A stretch of DNA of 64,000 nucleotides from Denitrobaculum sp965232285 (GTDB lineage Bacteria; Pseudomonadota; Alphaproteobacteria; Kiloniellales; Kiloniellaceae): contig CBDDPL010000004.1 in NCBI GenBank assembly GCA_965232285.1, forward strand, positions 6,262,001 to 6,326,000, written 5' to 3'. A program made the translations under genes and the position numbers. Positions within the stretch are counted from its first letter, which is position 1; each line of letters opens with the position of its first letter. Positions 16,369-25,591 of this stretch are shown here, piece after piece. The notes beneath the pieces were generated by a model that was not told the origin of the DNA, ran no database searches, and saw only the letters and a list, made by a program, of their open reading frames with translations.

Positions 16369-17370
16369 ATGCGACCTCAGAAGAATCAAAAAGTGCTTGT
16401 GACTGGAGGAGCTGGTTACGTCGGCTCTCAGGTGGTCTCGCACCTCGTCTCCCAGGGATACTCCGTCACCGTTTTTGACCGGCTGTTCTACGGCGCCGAG
16501 GCGGTCATGGGCTTGAACGTCTTTCATGACTTCACCCTTGTCAAAGGTGATGTTCGGGACCCGATGGCTCTGGAAGATGCGATCGCTGACCACGATGTGG
16601 TCGTGCATCTGGCGGGGATCGTTGGTGAAGATGCCTGTAAATATGATCCGGACGCGGCATGGGAGATCAATCGAGGCGCTGTCGAGAATGTGCTTGCCGC
16701 CTGCCAGGCGAAAAAGGTTGGGCACCTCGTCTTTGTCTCCACCTGTTCGAATTACGGTGTTTCCGCGCCAAATGTAATGGTGGATGAAGATGCCGAGTTG
16801 AAGCCGATTTCTGAGTACTCCCGCGCCAAAGTGGAGTGCGAGAAGCTTATCCTCGGCAACAACCATACGCCCGCCACGGTTTTACGGCTCGGCACGATCT
16901 GTGGTGTCGCCCCCCGTATGCGTTTCGATCTCCTTATCAGCGATATGTGCCGCCTTGCTGTGCGCGGCGAGAAGATCGACATCTTCGCGCCGGATGCCTG
17001 GAGGCCGTTTTTACATATCCGGGATGCCGGGCGGGTCGTCGACACGATCATCGCTGATGGGCCGGCGCAGTCGAACCGGGTCTTCAATGTCGTAGAGGCG
17101 AACTACACGAAGCGCGATCTCATCGAGATCCTGCATGAATTCGTGCCAGAGGCTGAGGTTGTCGTGACTGATCGCAAGCCGGATCTTCGTGATTATCGCG
17201 TAAGTGCGATTCGTATCGAACAGGAACTGGGTTTCAAACCTGCACATTCCATCAGTGATGCTTTTCGTGAGACTTTGGCAGCAATTCGTCTGGGGTACTT
17301 CAGAGACCCCGCTTGGTCCGGACATTCTGCGGTCCCTCTGCCGGGCAGCTCGCTAGCAATTGAGAATTGA
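16369..17370 (+). CDS. NAD-dependent sugar epimerase/dehydratase (extended SDR)
   Basis: A 333-aa extended short-chain dehydrogenase. The NAD site is VLVTGGAGYVGSQVVSHL, the active-site serine/threonine region is FVSTCSNYGVS, and the catalytic Tyr-x3-Lys is YSRAK. DAWRPFLHIRDAGR is the usual substrate-domain segment. It acts on a nucleotide sugar (epimerisation or dehydration). A nucleotide-sugar dehydrogenase gene begins 13 nt later, and then a DegT aminotransferase, together suggesting synthesis of an amino-uronate-type sugar. The specific sugar is not determinable. Confidence 0.86.
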   Translation: MRPQKNQKVLVTGGAGYVGSQVVSHLVSQGYSVTVFDRLFYGAEAVMGLNVFHDFTLVKGDVRDPMALEDAIADHDVVVHLAGIVGEDACKYDPDAAWEINRGAVENVLAACQAKKVGHLVFVSTCSNYGVSAPNVMVDEDAELKPISEYSRAKVECEKLILGNNHTPATVLRLGTICGVAPRMRFDLLISDMCRLAVRGEKIDIFAPDAWRPFLHIRDAGRVVDTIIADGPAQSNRVFNVVEANYTKRDLIEILHEFVPEAEVVVTDRKPDLRDYRVSAIRIEQELGFKPAHSISDAFRETLAAIRLGYFRDPAWSGHSAVPLPGSSLAIEN

Positions 17371-17382
17371 GGTTACTTGAAC

Positions 17383-18747
17383 ATGTCTGATGTGCAGCAG
17401 GTTGCCGTATTCGGATTGGGAAAGGTCGGTCTCACCCTGACCGGATGCCTGTTGTCGGCCGGCAAGACAGTGGTGGGTGTCGATGTGCGCGAGGATGTCG
17501 TTGAAAGCGTCCGCAACCGCGCAGTTGCCACGCCTGAACCCGGTGTGCTGGAACGGATAACGCCCGCCTATGATCGATTGAGCGCCACGACCGATGCTGC
17601 CGAGGCGGTCCGGCGCACCGGCGCGGCCTTTGTCATCGTACCTACTGGATCCAATGCACTCGGTGGCTTTTCGAACGCGCATATTCTGGAGTCTGTGACG
17701 GCGATCGGTAAAGCGCTGCGGGACGTCGACCATCACTATGTTATTTCGATCGTCTCCACCATGATGCCTGGCTCCAGCGAGCGACAGGTCATCCGCGCAC
17801 TGGAGGAGAGCTCGGGCCGCAAAATCGGGGATGGGCTGGGGTATTGCTACAATCCCTCGTTTATCGCTCAGGGAGAAGTGGTCAGAGGCCTGGAGCAGCC
17901 GAGCTATCTTTTGATCGGGGAGGCGGACCAGCGGTCGGGCGACTGTATCAGCGCGCTGCACCTCTCCATGATCAAGAACGGAGCCCCGATCGCCCGGATG
18001 ACGCCGACCGAGGCGGAAATCGCCAAGCTCGCGTCGAATACCTATGAGACGATGCGCGTGACATTTGCCAACATGTTGCTGTCGATCTGTTCGGAAGTGC
18101 CGAACGCCAATGTCGATAATGTGACTGACGCGCTGGCTCACCGAATGGGGAAACGCTTCTTCAGAGGCGCTGTACCTTATGGTGGCCCCTGTTGGCCTCG
18201 CGACAATGTCGCGCTCTCGAAGTTCATGGAAACGGTCAGCATTCCCAGCCTGCTCCCTCGCACGATTGATCTGTGCAATCACGAGCATGGCGTGTTCGTC
18301 CTCCGGCGCATACTGCACGAATGCCCGCAAGGAAGCAGCGTCGGGGTTGTTGGCCTGGCCTATAAGCCGGGAACGCCGATGCTCGACTGTGCCTATTCCA
18401 TCGATCTCTGCCAAAAACTCAACGAGTCTGGCCGGAGGGTATCTGCCTGGGACCCCATGGCCGGCGATGCCGCGCGGGCCGCGCTGCCGGATGAAATCAG
18501 CGTCGTTGACAGCCTTGAGGCGCTGGCCGAGAACTGCGACAGCCTGGTCTTGACGCTGCCTCTTAAGGAGTTGGCCGATTTCGACTGGTCAAAGGCCGCA
18601 GGCAGCAAAGTCATTGACTGCTGGCGCGCACTGATGCCCGATCAGATTGCCAAACTCGAAACCTACCTGCCGCTGGGCGTGAACACTCAGTCTGATTGGC
18701 TCAGCGACAATCGGCAGGACCAACTCTTTGCCCAGCTCACCGAATAG
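17383..18747 (+). CDS. Nucleotide-sugar 6-dehydrogenase (UDP-glucose/GDP-mannose dehydrogenase family), copy 1
   Basis: A 454-aa NAD-dependent dehydrogenase that would oxidise C6 of a nucleotide sugar to a uronate. N-terminal Rossmann AVFGLGKVGLTLTGCLLSAGK; middle-domain NTYETMRVTFANML; catalytic cysteine in YGGPCWPRDN; C-terminal VGVVGLAYKPGTPMLD. The usual NPEFLREG loop is NPSFIAQGEVV here, shared in type with the second copy at 25592, so both belong to the same less-studied subfamily. ATG at 17383 chosen over TTG at 17377. The downstream DegT gene is 12 nt away. Confidence 0.87.
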   Translation: MSDVQQVAVFGLGKVGLTLTGCLLSAGKTVVGVDVREDVVESVRNRAVATPEPGVLERITPAYDRLSATTDAAEAVRRTGAAFVIVPTGSNALGGFSNAHILESVTAIGKALRDVDHHYVISIVSTMMPGSSERQVIRALEESSGRKIGDGLGYCYNPSFIAQGEVVRGLEQPSYLLIGEADQRSGDCISALHLSMIKNGAPIARMTPTEAEIAKLASNTYETMRVTFANMLLSICSEVPNANVDNVTDALAHRMGKRFFRGAVPYGGPCWPRDNVALSKFMETVSIPSLLPRTIDLCNHEHGVFVLRRILHECPQGSSVGVVGLAYKPGTPMLDCAYSIDLCQKLNESGRRVSAWDPMAGDAARAALPDEISVVDSLEALAENCDSLVLTLPLKELADFDWSKAAGSKVIDCWRALMPDQIAKLETYLPLGVNTQSDWLSDNRQDQLFAQLTE

Positions 18748-18759
18748 GCGGCCTCTGTC

Positions 18760-19866
18760 ATGAGTAACTCTGAAGAACTTCCTTTCATCCCACTCGCTGA
18801 GCCGATTTTCGACAACGACTGTGTCGACATGGTTGCCGAGCAGGTTCGATCGACCTTTGTGGGGCCAGGCAAGACTTGCGCTCAGTTTTCGGAAGCCCTC
18901 GCAGACTATGTGGGGATGCCGCATGCCGTTCTCACCGTCAGCGGCACGGTTGCTTTAAGCCTCGCGGCCTGGGCCGCCGGCCTGCGTCCCGGTGATGAGA
19001 TCGTCGTGCCCTCTTATGGCGTCATCTCGACCATAAACGCGTTCGCGTCGATTGGCCTGAAACCTGTTTTGGCTAAAATCGACCGCAACTCCGCCTGTGT
19101 CACCGCGCAGAGTGTCGCAGAGGCTGTAACGCCGGATACGAAGGCCGTCTGTTATGTCAACTTCTCGGGCACCACGGGAGCGGATCTCGAGGAAATTGCA
19201 GAGTTCTGCCGCGATCGGGGCCTCCTGCTGATCGAAGATGCCGCCTGCGCCCTGGGGCAGCAGTATAAGGGTAAGCAGGCCGGTTCCTTTGGCGACGTAT
19301 CGATTTCGTCTTTTAGCGTACCAAAGGTGATCACCACCGGGCAGGGTGGTGTGACCTTCCTGCGGAATGAAGAGATCCGTGATAAGGCGATTGCACTGAC
19401 CGACCAAGGGGATATCGCCTGGCGGCGTACGAATCTCCATCGCGGCATTGGTACCAACATCCGCTTCAACGACATCCAGGCCGCTCTCGGCGTGGCTCAG
19501 CTCAGGACCTTGCCTGAGCGTCTCGCCCGTAAGCGCTCCAACCATGCCAAACTGAAGTCGGCCCTGGCAGGCAAGCTTTTTTCCGTCCCGGGCGAAGAAG
19601 CGCCATTGCATAATATCGTCTTCAGCCCCGAGGCGGACGATCTGGTGCAGTATCTGCGTGAACGTAAAATCGGTGCCGCCCGGCAGTACCGCGCCATTTA
19701 TCACCACCCGCCTTTCGAGAAGCTTGAGACCAATGATGAAAATGCTGAGTTTTGGTACAAGAGTGCCGTTTACCTGCCTTTCGGTCTCGCGCTTACAGAG
19801 GACGACTGCATCCGAATGCTCGAGGAGTTGGAAGCAAGTGGCAAGGAGCTCCTGACGCTTTTTTGA
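18760..19866 (+). CDS. DegT/DnrJ/EryC1-family sugar aminotransferase
   Basis: A 368-aa PLP enzyme aminating a nucleotide keto-sugar. The opening IPLAEPIFDNDCVDMVAEQV and SGTVALSLAAWAAGLRPGDE with VVPSYGVISTINAF are family hallmarks. The cofactor aspartate is in LLIEDAACALGQQYKG, and the Schiff-base lysine is Lys189 in SFSVPKVITTGQGG. RGIGTNIRFNDIQAALGVAQL completes the pattern. Last of four consecutive plus-strand sugar genes (16369-19866); the MITE-like element follows 116 bp later. Confidence 0.89.
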   Translation: MSNSEELPFIPLAEPIFDNDCVDMVAEQVRSTFVGPGKTCAQFSEALADYVGMPHAVLTVSGTVALSLAAWAAGLRPGDEIVVPSYGVISTINAFASIGLKPVLAKIDRNSACVTAQSVAEAVTPDTKAVCYVNFSGTTGADLEEIAEFCRDRGLLLIEDAACALGQQYKGKQAGSFGDVSISSFSVPKVITTGQGGVTFLRNEEIRDKAIALTDQGDIAWRRTNLHRGIGTNIRFNDIQAALGVAQLRTLPERLARKRSNHAKLKSALAGKLFSVPGEEAPLHNIVFSPEADDLVQYLRERKIGAARQYRAIYHHPPFEKLETNDENAEFWYKSAVYLPFGLALTEDDCIRMLEELEASGKELLTLF

Positions 19867-19982
19867 GTGACTGCGCTTCTGACGCATGGCCACTGAGTTC
19901 GTGCATGCCTCGATTTGGCAGGAGACTTCGGGAACAGGAAACTCCGTGAACCGGCCCTCACGGTCAAAGCCGTGACATCTAA

Positions 19983-20243
19983 TACCAAGGGACGACAATA
20001 TTGCCCCATATGGACCGATTTTTGTGGTTTTCGGGTAGGAGCACGCGGTGCAGCGATACGGCGTATCGGAAGGCGGGTGCGACGCAGTCCGAAAGCCTCA
20101 AAAATCTGCCGTTCCGGTTGTCTCCTTGGGCCTTCGGAGGGCGTCGAAAAGCCTTGCCGATGCACTGCATCGGCTACGGCTCTTCTCCTGCCCGAAGGCC
20201 CAAGGAGACAATCCCTATGGGATAATATTATCGACCCTTGGTA
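19983..20243. mobile_element. MITE-like element with 28-bp terminal inverted repeats
   Basis: A 261-bp non-coding element. The left end (19983-20010) begins taccaagggacgacaatatt and the right end (20216-20243), reversed, begins taccaagggtcgataatatt; 24 of 28 positions pair. It is flanked by a TAA direct repeat (19980-19982 and 20244-20246), a likely target duplication. Inside are further inverted repeats, such as ttgtctccttgggccttcgg (20117-20136) against its complement near 20191-20210, and small palindromes, so the whole element can fold on itself. No coding capacity is evident. Confidence 0.75.
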
Positions 20244-20502
20244 TAAGGTGCAGTCGAAAAACCTGCCGGATCATCATTTTCCTCCATGTCGTCAAGTCTT
20301 TACCTGATGACGAACAGCAAGCCGATGTTTCGTGAATTTCTCTGATGATACTTAAATCTAAGGCCGCTTTTTTGGCGCTATCAATATCGCTTGCATAGGC
20401 TGCGAAGAAATCAGATACATGGGTAAGACCTCTGCGTAATGAGAGGATTCCTCTGCAACCTCAGAATTGGTATGTTTTTCTTGAGACTTTGAGGGCGGAT
20501 TT
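20244..20502. other. Non-coding stretch between MITE and transposase remnant
   Basis: About 260 bp without a supported gene. It is AT-richer than the flanks and should include the left end of the IS. TCTGCGTAATGAGAGG around 20430 resembles IS5-family ends, but no matching right copy was found after the transposase. RNA genes were not seen. Confidence 0.35.
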
Positions 20503-21201
20503 GTGAACCTTTTTTTGCGCAAAGCGACTGATCGGATTGGGTCGGATGATGCTTTGTCCAAGATTGACGCGCTGATGGATTGGCTGTTGTTTTTGCCTGT
20601 TCTCGAGCGCGGTCTCGGCCGTTCTGGTATTGGGCGGCAAGGCTATGATCCGCTTGTTCTGTTCAAGTGCCTGCTGATTGGTCAATGGCATGGTCTAAGC
20701 GCTCCTAAGCTGGAGCGCGCTTTGAAAGTGCGACTGGATTTCATGATCTTCCGTGGGTTTGATCTGCATGCGCCCGTACCGGATGAGGAAGGCTTTGTTG
20801 ACAAGGTGCACACCAAGCCGGCCAACTGTGCCGAAAGCCCGGAGCTTGGCCACATGATCGAGGGCGCAAACGCGCAACGGGTGCTGGCGGATAAAGCGTA
20901 TGCGTCCAAGGCTAACCACGCGACCTCGCGCGGCAAACATCGGGATGGGGTCATGAGAAAGGCGGCGCGCAATCGCCCCCTGAGAGCTTCTGAGAAACGG
21001 TTCAATAAGCTGATCTCCAAGCGCCGTTTCCGCGTGGAGCCGTGTTTCGGTACGATGAAGCGGCTTTTTGGCCTGCATCGCGCCCGCTACTTTGGTGTCG
21101 CAAAAACGCACGCCCAGGTGGCGTTGGCGGCAATGGAGCAGAGCCTGCTCAAGGCCGCAAACAAGGTTACCCTCAACACCCAAACACTCGCAATCGCATA
21201 A
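20503..21201 (+). pseudogene. IS5-family transposase, internally deleted
   Basis: A 232-aa open frame joining the N- and C-terminal parts of an IS5-type transposase. Residues 1-97 are the usual N-terminus (YDPLVLFKCLLIGQWHGLSAPKLERAL to APVPDEE). The frame then jumps directly to GFVDKVHTKPAN, a segment normally found well past the first catalytic Asp. The later DDE parts are present: ADKAYAS and RVEPCFGTMKRLFGL. Intact relatives are roughly 100 residues longer and carry the first Asp in the missing block, so this copy should be catalytically dead even though it stays in frame. The junction is at about base 20791. Confidence 0.82.
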
Positions 21202-21251
21202 CCCCTCCTCGAACCTTGTGTGACCTCTGACAAGCCAGCGGACCAAAACGA

Positions 21252-22205
21252 ATGCCTAAATCTCGGGAATCAAGAAAAACAAAACCGTTGTGCAGTCGTC
21301 TTTGGATTAAACGATTTATACAGGCCAAGTTCATCAATACTATCAAGCGCATGCGGCGCTTTTTCCCTTACCTTTACAGTCCGAAGTTACGCCCATTAAT
21401 GATGGCGGGGGGGCCTTTGGTTTTTGTGCATGTTCCGAAAACCGGCGGGACGACTTTTGTGAACGAGGTCCTCCTGCCGTTGTTTCACTATGATGAAGTT
21501 TATCGCGTATCTCCAAAGCGGGTGTCAGGAGATGAGATAGAGACCTGGGCCAGGTTTAGCTATGAGGTTTTTTCGCCGTTGTTTCCTTCCAAAGAAGACA
21601 CCTGGAAGCCTAGCCCAACGGGTAGGATGGGGCCTTGGGAAGATCTGGAGTCCTTCTCGGATGAGTACCGTCGATCGTTGCGCCTGGTGGTTGGGCATAT
21701 GCCCTTCGGAGCGTTTGAGGGGCTTTTAGAGCGGCCACGCTACATGACTTTTCTTAGAGATCCCGTCGAACGTGCGGTGTCCGATTATTACTATTGCCGA
21801 CAGCGCAGTGATAATCCGGCCCATGAGCCTTCCATGAAGTTCGATATTCTAGAGTTCTGCCGGCTTGGATATGGACAAATGCAGAATTGTCACACGCGGT
21901 ATCTGTCTAACAATGTCTTTGGTGAAGTGTATGAGTCGGATGACGCGATGTTGGCGGCGGCCAAAGCGAGTATCGATCGCTGCTGCTTCTTTGGTCTGAC
22001 TGAGCGCTTTGAGGACTCCTTGAGGATCCTCAACAGGAAAATCGGTTACGATGCTGCAGTAGAAGCCGTTCCGGTGTGGAACCCCTCGAAACGACCTGAT
22101 CGCGTATCGGAAGAGGTTCGTGAAGCCCTGGCAGGTTATAACGCCCTGGACATGGAGCTTTACGCCTACGCTGCCGAACGCTTTGAGGCGCAGGCTACGA
22201 GTTAG
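21252..22205 (+). CDS. Sulfotransferase-family protein
   Basis: A 317-aa protein with the PAPS 5'-phosphosulfate loop FVHVPKTGGTTFVNEVL (about residues 57-73) and a 3'-phosphate segment YMTFLRDPVERAVSDYYY, with the Arg-Asp-Pro and Ser typical of carbohydrate sulfotransferases of the Sulfotransfer_2 type. It would transfer sulfate from PAPS to a sugar. About 50 N-terminal basic residues precede the domain and may not be translated. The nearest alternative ATG gives MRRFFPYLYSPKL. It lies directly after the IS remnant, in the polysaccharide cluster, so a sulfated surface glycan is a reasonable inference. Confidence 0.82.
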   Translation: MPKSRESRKTKPLCSRLWIKRFIQAKFINTIKRMRRFFPYLYSPKLRPLMMAGGPLVFVHVPKTGGTTFVNEVLLPLFHYDEVYRVSPKRVSGDEIETWARFSYEVFSPLFPSKEDTWKPSPTGRMGPWEDLESFSDEYRRSLRLVVGHMPFGAFEGLLERPRYMTFLRDPVERAVSDYYYCRQRSDNPAHEPSMKFDILEFCRLGYGQMQNCHTRYLSNNVFGEVYESDDAMLAAAKASIDRCCFFGLTERFEDSLRILNRKIGYDAAVEAVPVWNPSKRPDRVSEEVREALAGYNALDMELYAYAAERFEAQATS

Positions 22206-22421
22206 AATGTGGAGTGCCTTTTCATAGGGCAAAAGCTCTGAAGAGATGCCGGGTGCCCCTGTCATTCGGAGCGTTTCGCGTCGTTGTTTCTGGGCCGTGC
22301 GAGGCGAGCGACGGGGCGATAAAGGATATTGGATACCTGTTTCCGTGAGCGATGGTTGTTAGAAATGTTGTATTCCGAAGCTTTCCGGGTCGCTCAGAAG
22401 AATTCGTTGGAGAATTAATGA

Positions 22422-23723
22422 ATGTCCGAGCGGGACCTACTTCTCAGTGTCGTTGCCGTTAGCCGCAATGACAATCACGGCGGCGACATGCTTGGACGCA
22501 TGCAGCACTTCGTCAACGGCTTCATCGCCCAGTGCAATCGTCACAATCTGCCCGCCGAACTGATCATGGTCGAGTGGAATCCACCGGCCGATCGCCCTCC
22601 GCTTGCCGAGGCTCTGTCGTGGCCTGATGATCTGGGCCTTGCTGAAGTGCGGATTGTGACAGTGCCAAGAGAGTTGCATGCGACACTGGATCATTCAGAG
22701 GCTCTGCCGCTCTATCAGATGATCGGTAAGAATGTGGGCATTCGACGCGCGCGGGCGCCTTATGTGCTCGCGACAAACGTCGATATCATCTTCAACGACG
22801 CGCTTTTCAAATACATGCGTGACAGTCTGAGGTCGGGCGTCGTGGTGCGGGTTGACCGCTTCGATGTGCCGCCCGATGTGCCCCACGGCGTCAGTTTTGA
22901 CGAGGTGATCAATTTTTGCGACCGTTCCTTCTATCACGTCGGAACGCGGCTGGGGATGTTCGATGTGAAAACAGGCGAACTTCTCGGAATCGGTGACACG
23001 CTGCCAGGCAAGCTTTGGGCCGCCGATTATCAAAGCCGCTTGACCGCAGCTTCGGAGTCGAGACGAGCGCCCAGTTGGTCCGAGTCGCTGAATAACTGGT
23101 CTCGGATGTTGGGCCTTGCCGCGCAGAAGACAGCGGAGCGAATCGTCTTTCGTTTTAAGCGGGCCTGGCCACCGCGGCCTATACACCTCGTCTCTTTGGC
23201 TCGTTTACTTATATCGGTCCCGGTCGCACTTGTATCGGCCCCGGTCGGGGCGTATCGCTGGATCAGCCAAAAGTCAGTGCGCCTCAATATGTCGAAGATG
23301 CATACCTTTGCCTGCGGTGACTTTACCTTGGTGGCACGTGATGACTGGTTCAGGCTGCGTGGCTATGCTGAGTGGCCGATGTATTCCTGGCACATCGATT
23401 CAGTCTTCATGCATGCAGCACGTGCCGTCGGAATCCGGCAAGTGGCGCTCGGGCCCGAGTATCGCATTTATCATGTCGAGCAGACAGCCGGCTCAGGGTG
23501 GTCGCCACAAGCTTCCGACAAGCTGTTTGCACGCCTGGATGCAGCGGGGATCCCATATCTCTCTGACGAGAAACTGAAAAACCTTTCGCTGGAGTTTCTC
23601 CGCGACAAGTCCTCGACAATCTTAAACGATGAGGATTGGGGCTTCGCCAAGCATGATCTGCCGACGACGAACATCATGGCCGGCGGTGAAGCGAGACCTG
23701 TCACGACAACTGTCTCGGGTTGA
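22422..23723 (+). CDS. Putative GT-A-type glycosyltransferase
   Basis: A 433-aa protein with a GT-A-like N-terminal half. The start SVVAVSRNDNHGGDMLGRM resembles GT2-like openings, and NVGIRRARAPYVLATNVDIIF looks like the acceptor/nucleotide strand with an Asp in the DxD place. The middle (about 205-290) has a basic linker and a hydrophobic stretch (LARLLISVPVALVSAPVG) that could be a membrane-associated hairpin. The C-terminal part (FTLVARDDWFRLRGYAEWPMYSWHID) is like the late catalytic part of such enzymes. I do not recognise a named family. The polysaccharide setting supports a glycan role. Confidence 0.62.
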   Translation: MSERDLLLSVVAVSRNDNHGGDMLGRMQHFVNGFIAQCNRHNLPAELIMVEWNPPADRPPLAEALSWPDDLGLAEVRIVTVPRELHATLDHSEALPLYQMIGKNVGIRRARAPYVLATNVDIIFNDALFKYMRDSLRSGVVVRVDRFDVPPDVPHGVSFDEVINFCDRSFYHVGTRLGMFDVKTGELLGIGDTLPGKLWAADYQSRLTAASESRRAPSWSESLNNWSRMLGLAAQKTAERIVFRFKRAWPPRPIHLVSLARLLISVPVALVSAPVGAYRWISQKSVRLNMSKMHTFACGDFTLVARDDWFRLRGYAEWPMYSWHIDSVFMHAARAVGIRQVALGPEYRIYHVEQTAGSGWSPQASDKLFARLDAAGIPYLSDEKLKNLSLEFLRDKSSTILNDEDWGFAKHDLPTTNIMAGGEARPVTTTVSG

Positions 23724-24061
23724 ACTTGATCCCTTGTCATAAGGATCTTCGGGCATTGGGAATTCCTCTTGAGAGCTGTCGACGCAATTGTGAGGGAGAG
23801 TCTTTCCGTGCCCGTATCGGTTTTTGACTGCTAGTTTCTGGGTCCTTGTGAAAGTCCCCAGGAGGGCTGCTTGGTTGATTGACACGGCGTAACCTCTCCC
23901 CTAGCTTTGCCGGCCACAAGCCGAGAAAACACCTAGCTGGCAGGCAGAGTTGTCTCGTCTGATAGAGCCACGTTCGTGGAACTGAATGCACTTGACTGGC
24001 TGTGCGCCGAATGGGCGTTGCCTGCTAAAACCACTCTCTACTCGCGAGGATCCGGCCAACG
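23724..24061. other. Intergenic region, no feature recognised
   Basis: A 338-bp gap between two plus-strand polysaccharide genes. It has no supported ORF, RNA gene, clear terminator or good sigma-70 pair by eye. Confidence 0.4.
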
Positions 24062-25159
24062 ATGAGAAATGCGTTACTTGCGTCTGGATTTATTGCCCAC
24101 GCACGTGAGCGCGGATGGCTGGATGGTCTGGAATTGACCCTGGTCGATGTCGGTGCCTCTGGGGGGCTGGATCCGCTCTGGCGCCAGTTTGAGCCGGGGC
24201 TGAGGGCTATCGGTTTCGATCCTCTTGAAACTGAGGTTGATCGCCTCAATCAGCTAGAAGAGAATCCTGACGTTTCTTATGAAACCTGCTGGGTCGACGA
24301 TGGGCTGCAAGAGGAACCCGATACCAATACCGAGTCCTATTTTGCGCTGACAAGCGCTTACCGCGCGATGCAGGCTATCGATCATGACTATGTCAAAGAG
24401 GCGTTCAATAGCGGCGAAGAGGTTCGTCTAACCAACAGACACATTGGAATAGACGCCTGGCTCGCCGAGAGCGGATTCGGCGACGTGGATGTCCTTAAGA
24501 CGGACACCGATGGCGGTGACTTCGGTGTGCTGAACAGCGCACGGCGCCTGCTGTCCGAGGGCACCGTACTTGCTGTCGTTGCAGAGTGTCAGTTCCACGA
24601 ACCCATCGGCAAGCGTGCCCCTGTCTTCAGTGAGATTGACAGCCTGCTTCGCGATGCCGGGTATCGCCTTTTCGACATGGATGTCTGGAGCTATACCCGC
24701 GGCGCTCTGCCTGGGGAGTTTATGCATGACATCTATGCTCAGACGAACAAAGGCCAGGCGCAGTTTTGCGACGCCCTTTACATGCTCGATCCGGTGGCAG
24801 ATGCCCGGGCTTATCAGCGGCTCGTATCTCTGCCTGACACCAAGAAGTTGGCGAAGCTTGTCTTCCTTTGCGAGATTTTTGGTCTTCCCGACTGTGCTGC
24901 TGCATTGTTGAACAAGCTACGGAACGACGGCGTCACGGCCGGCGAGATCGATATCGAAGAGGCATTGAACAGGCTTGTTCCTATGAATCCCTGGAAAGCG
25001 AGGGATTATAAGACCTTCCTGTCAGAATTCGACCGCGACCCTGGCGCTCTTTTTCCCAGCCGCGTGTTGGCAGCAAATGAGGTAGAGGATAGAAAGCTTT
25101 CGGTGCAGGTGAAAAGAGCCTTGTGGCGGATGAAAAAGCGTATTCTCGGGCAGAGTTGA
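24062..25159 (+). CDS. FkbM-like methyltransferase
   Basis: A 365-aa protein with a SAM-binding start LTLVDVGASGGLDPLWRQF and AIGFDPLETEVDRL. The FkbM-type mid segment is VDVLKTDTDGGDFGVLNSARRLL, and VAECQFHEPIGKRAP contains the region after it. Members O-methylate sugars, polyketides or lipids. The N-terminal about 25 residues precede the domain, and the C-terminal 100 residues (from LVSLPDTKKLAKLV) are helical and not typical of short FkbM proteins. It probably methylates the surface glycan of this cluster. Confidence 0.78.
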   Translation: MRNALLASGFIAHARERGWLDGLELTLVDVGASGGLDPLWRQFEPGLRAIGFDPLETEVDRLNQLEENPDVSYETCWVDDGLQEEPDTNTESYFALTSAYRAMQAIDHDYVKEAFNSGEEVRLTNRHIGIDAWLAESGFGDVDVLKTDTDGGDFGVLNSARRLLSEGTVLAVVAECQFHEPIGKRAPVFSEIDSLLRDAGYRLFDMDVWSYTRGALPGEFMHDIYAQTNKGQAQFCDALYMLDPVADARAYQRLVSLPDTKKLAKLVFLCEIFGLPDCAAALLNKLRNDGVTAGEIDIEEALNRLVPMNPWKARDYKTFLSEFDRDPGALFPSRVLAANEVEDRKLSVQVKRALWRMKKRILGQS

Positions 25160-25591
25160 ATTCGCAGTTGCGCTCGGCAACTTAAGGGGGATTAAGGGGT
25201 TAGCCGTCGGCTTCGTTCGGCATCGTCGATCTGCGGCGGGAACAAAGTTAAAATGCCGCAATTCCTGCCCCGAAATACTATTGACAGTTCCGACCCTGGG
25301 AAATATTACCTTCGGAAGTGACATGAGATTCAAGGCTACGCGGTGAGGGTGTTTTTGCCAAGTTTGCCGCCAGGAAACTTCTGGTGAAGCTTTGTCGAAA
25401 ACACGCGTTCCTGAGCGAGCGCAGGAGCCCTCTGTTACCAGGCAGTATGTTCGCTGCAGCTTATGGCTGCTTAGAGGGCATGTGATGCCGAGGCCGTGTG
25501 TCTTACCAATGCTGCGCCCCGCATCGGCGGGGCGAGTTTGTATCGGAAGCAACCGATCGCGAAATCCGCAGTCTTTAATATTAGTTGAGAA
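25160..25591. other. Intergenic region with a promoter
   Basis: A 432-bp gap. The only convincing feature is the sigma-70-like promoter at 25281-25309, which leaves about 270-280 nt of untranslated leader before the next gene. I see no riboswitch class that I can name in that leader. Confidence 0.45.
25281..25309 (+). promoter_or_regulatory. Sigma-70-type promoter, TTGACA-17-TATTAC
   Basis: Perfect -35 TTGACA (25281-25286), 17-nt spacer, -10 TATTAC (25304-25309; 4 of 6 to consensus). It points at the nucleotide-sugar dehydrogenase at 25592 through a long leader, and probably marks a second transcription unit in the polysaccharide cluster. Confidence 0.6.
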
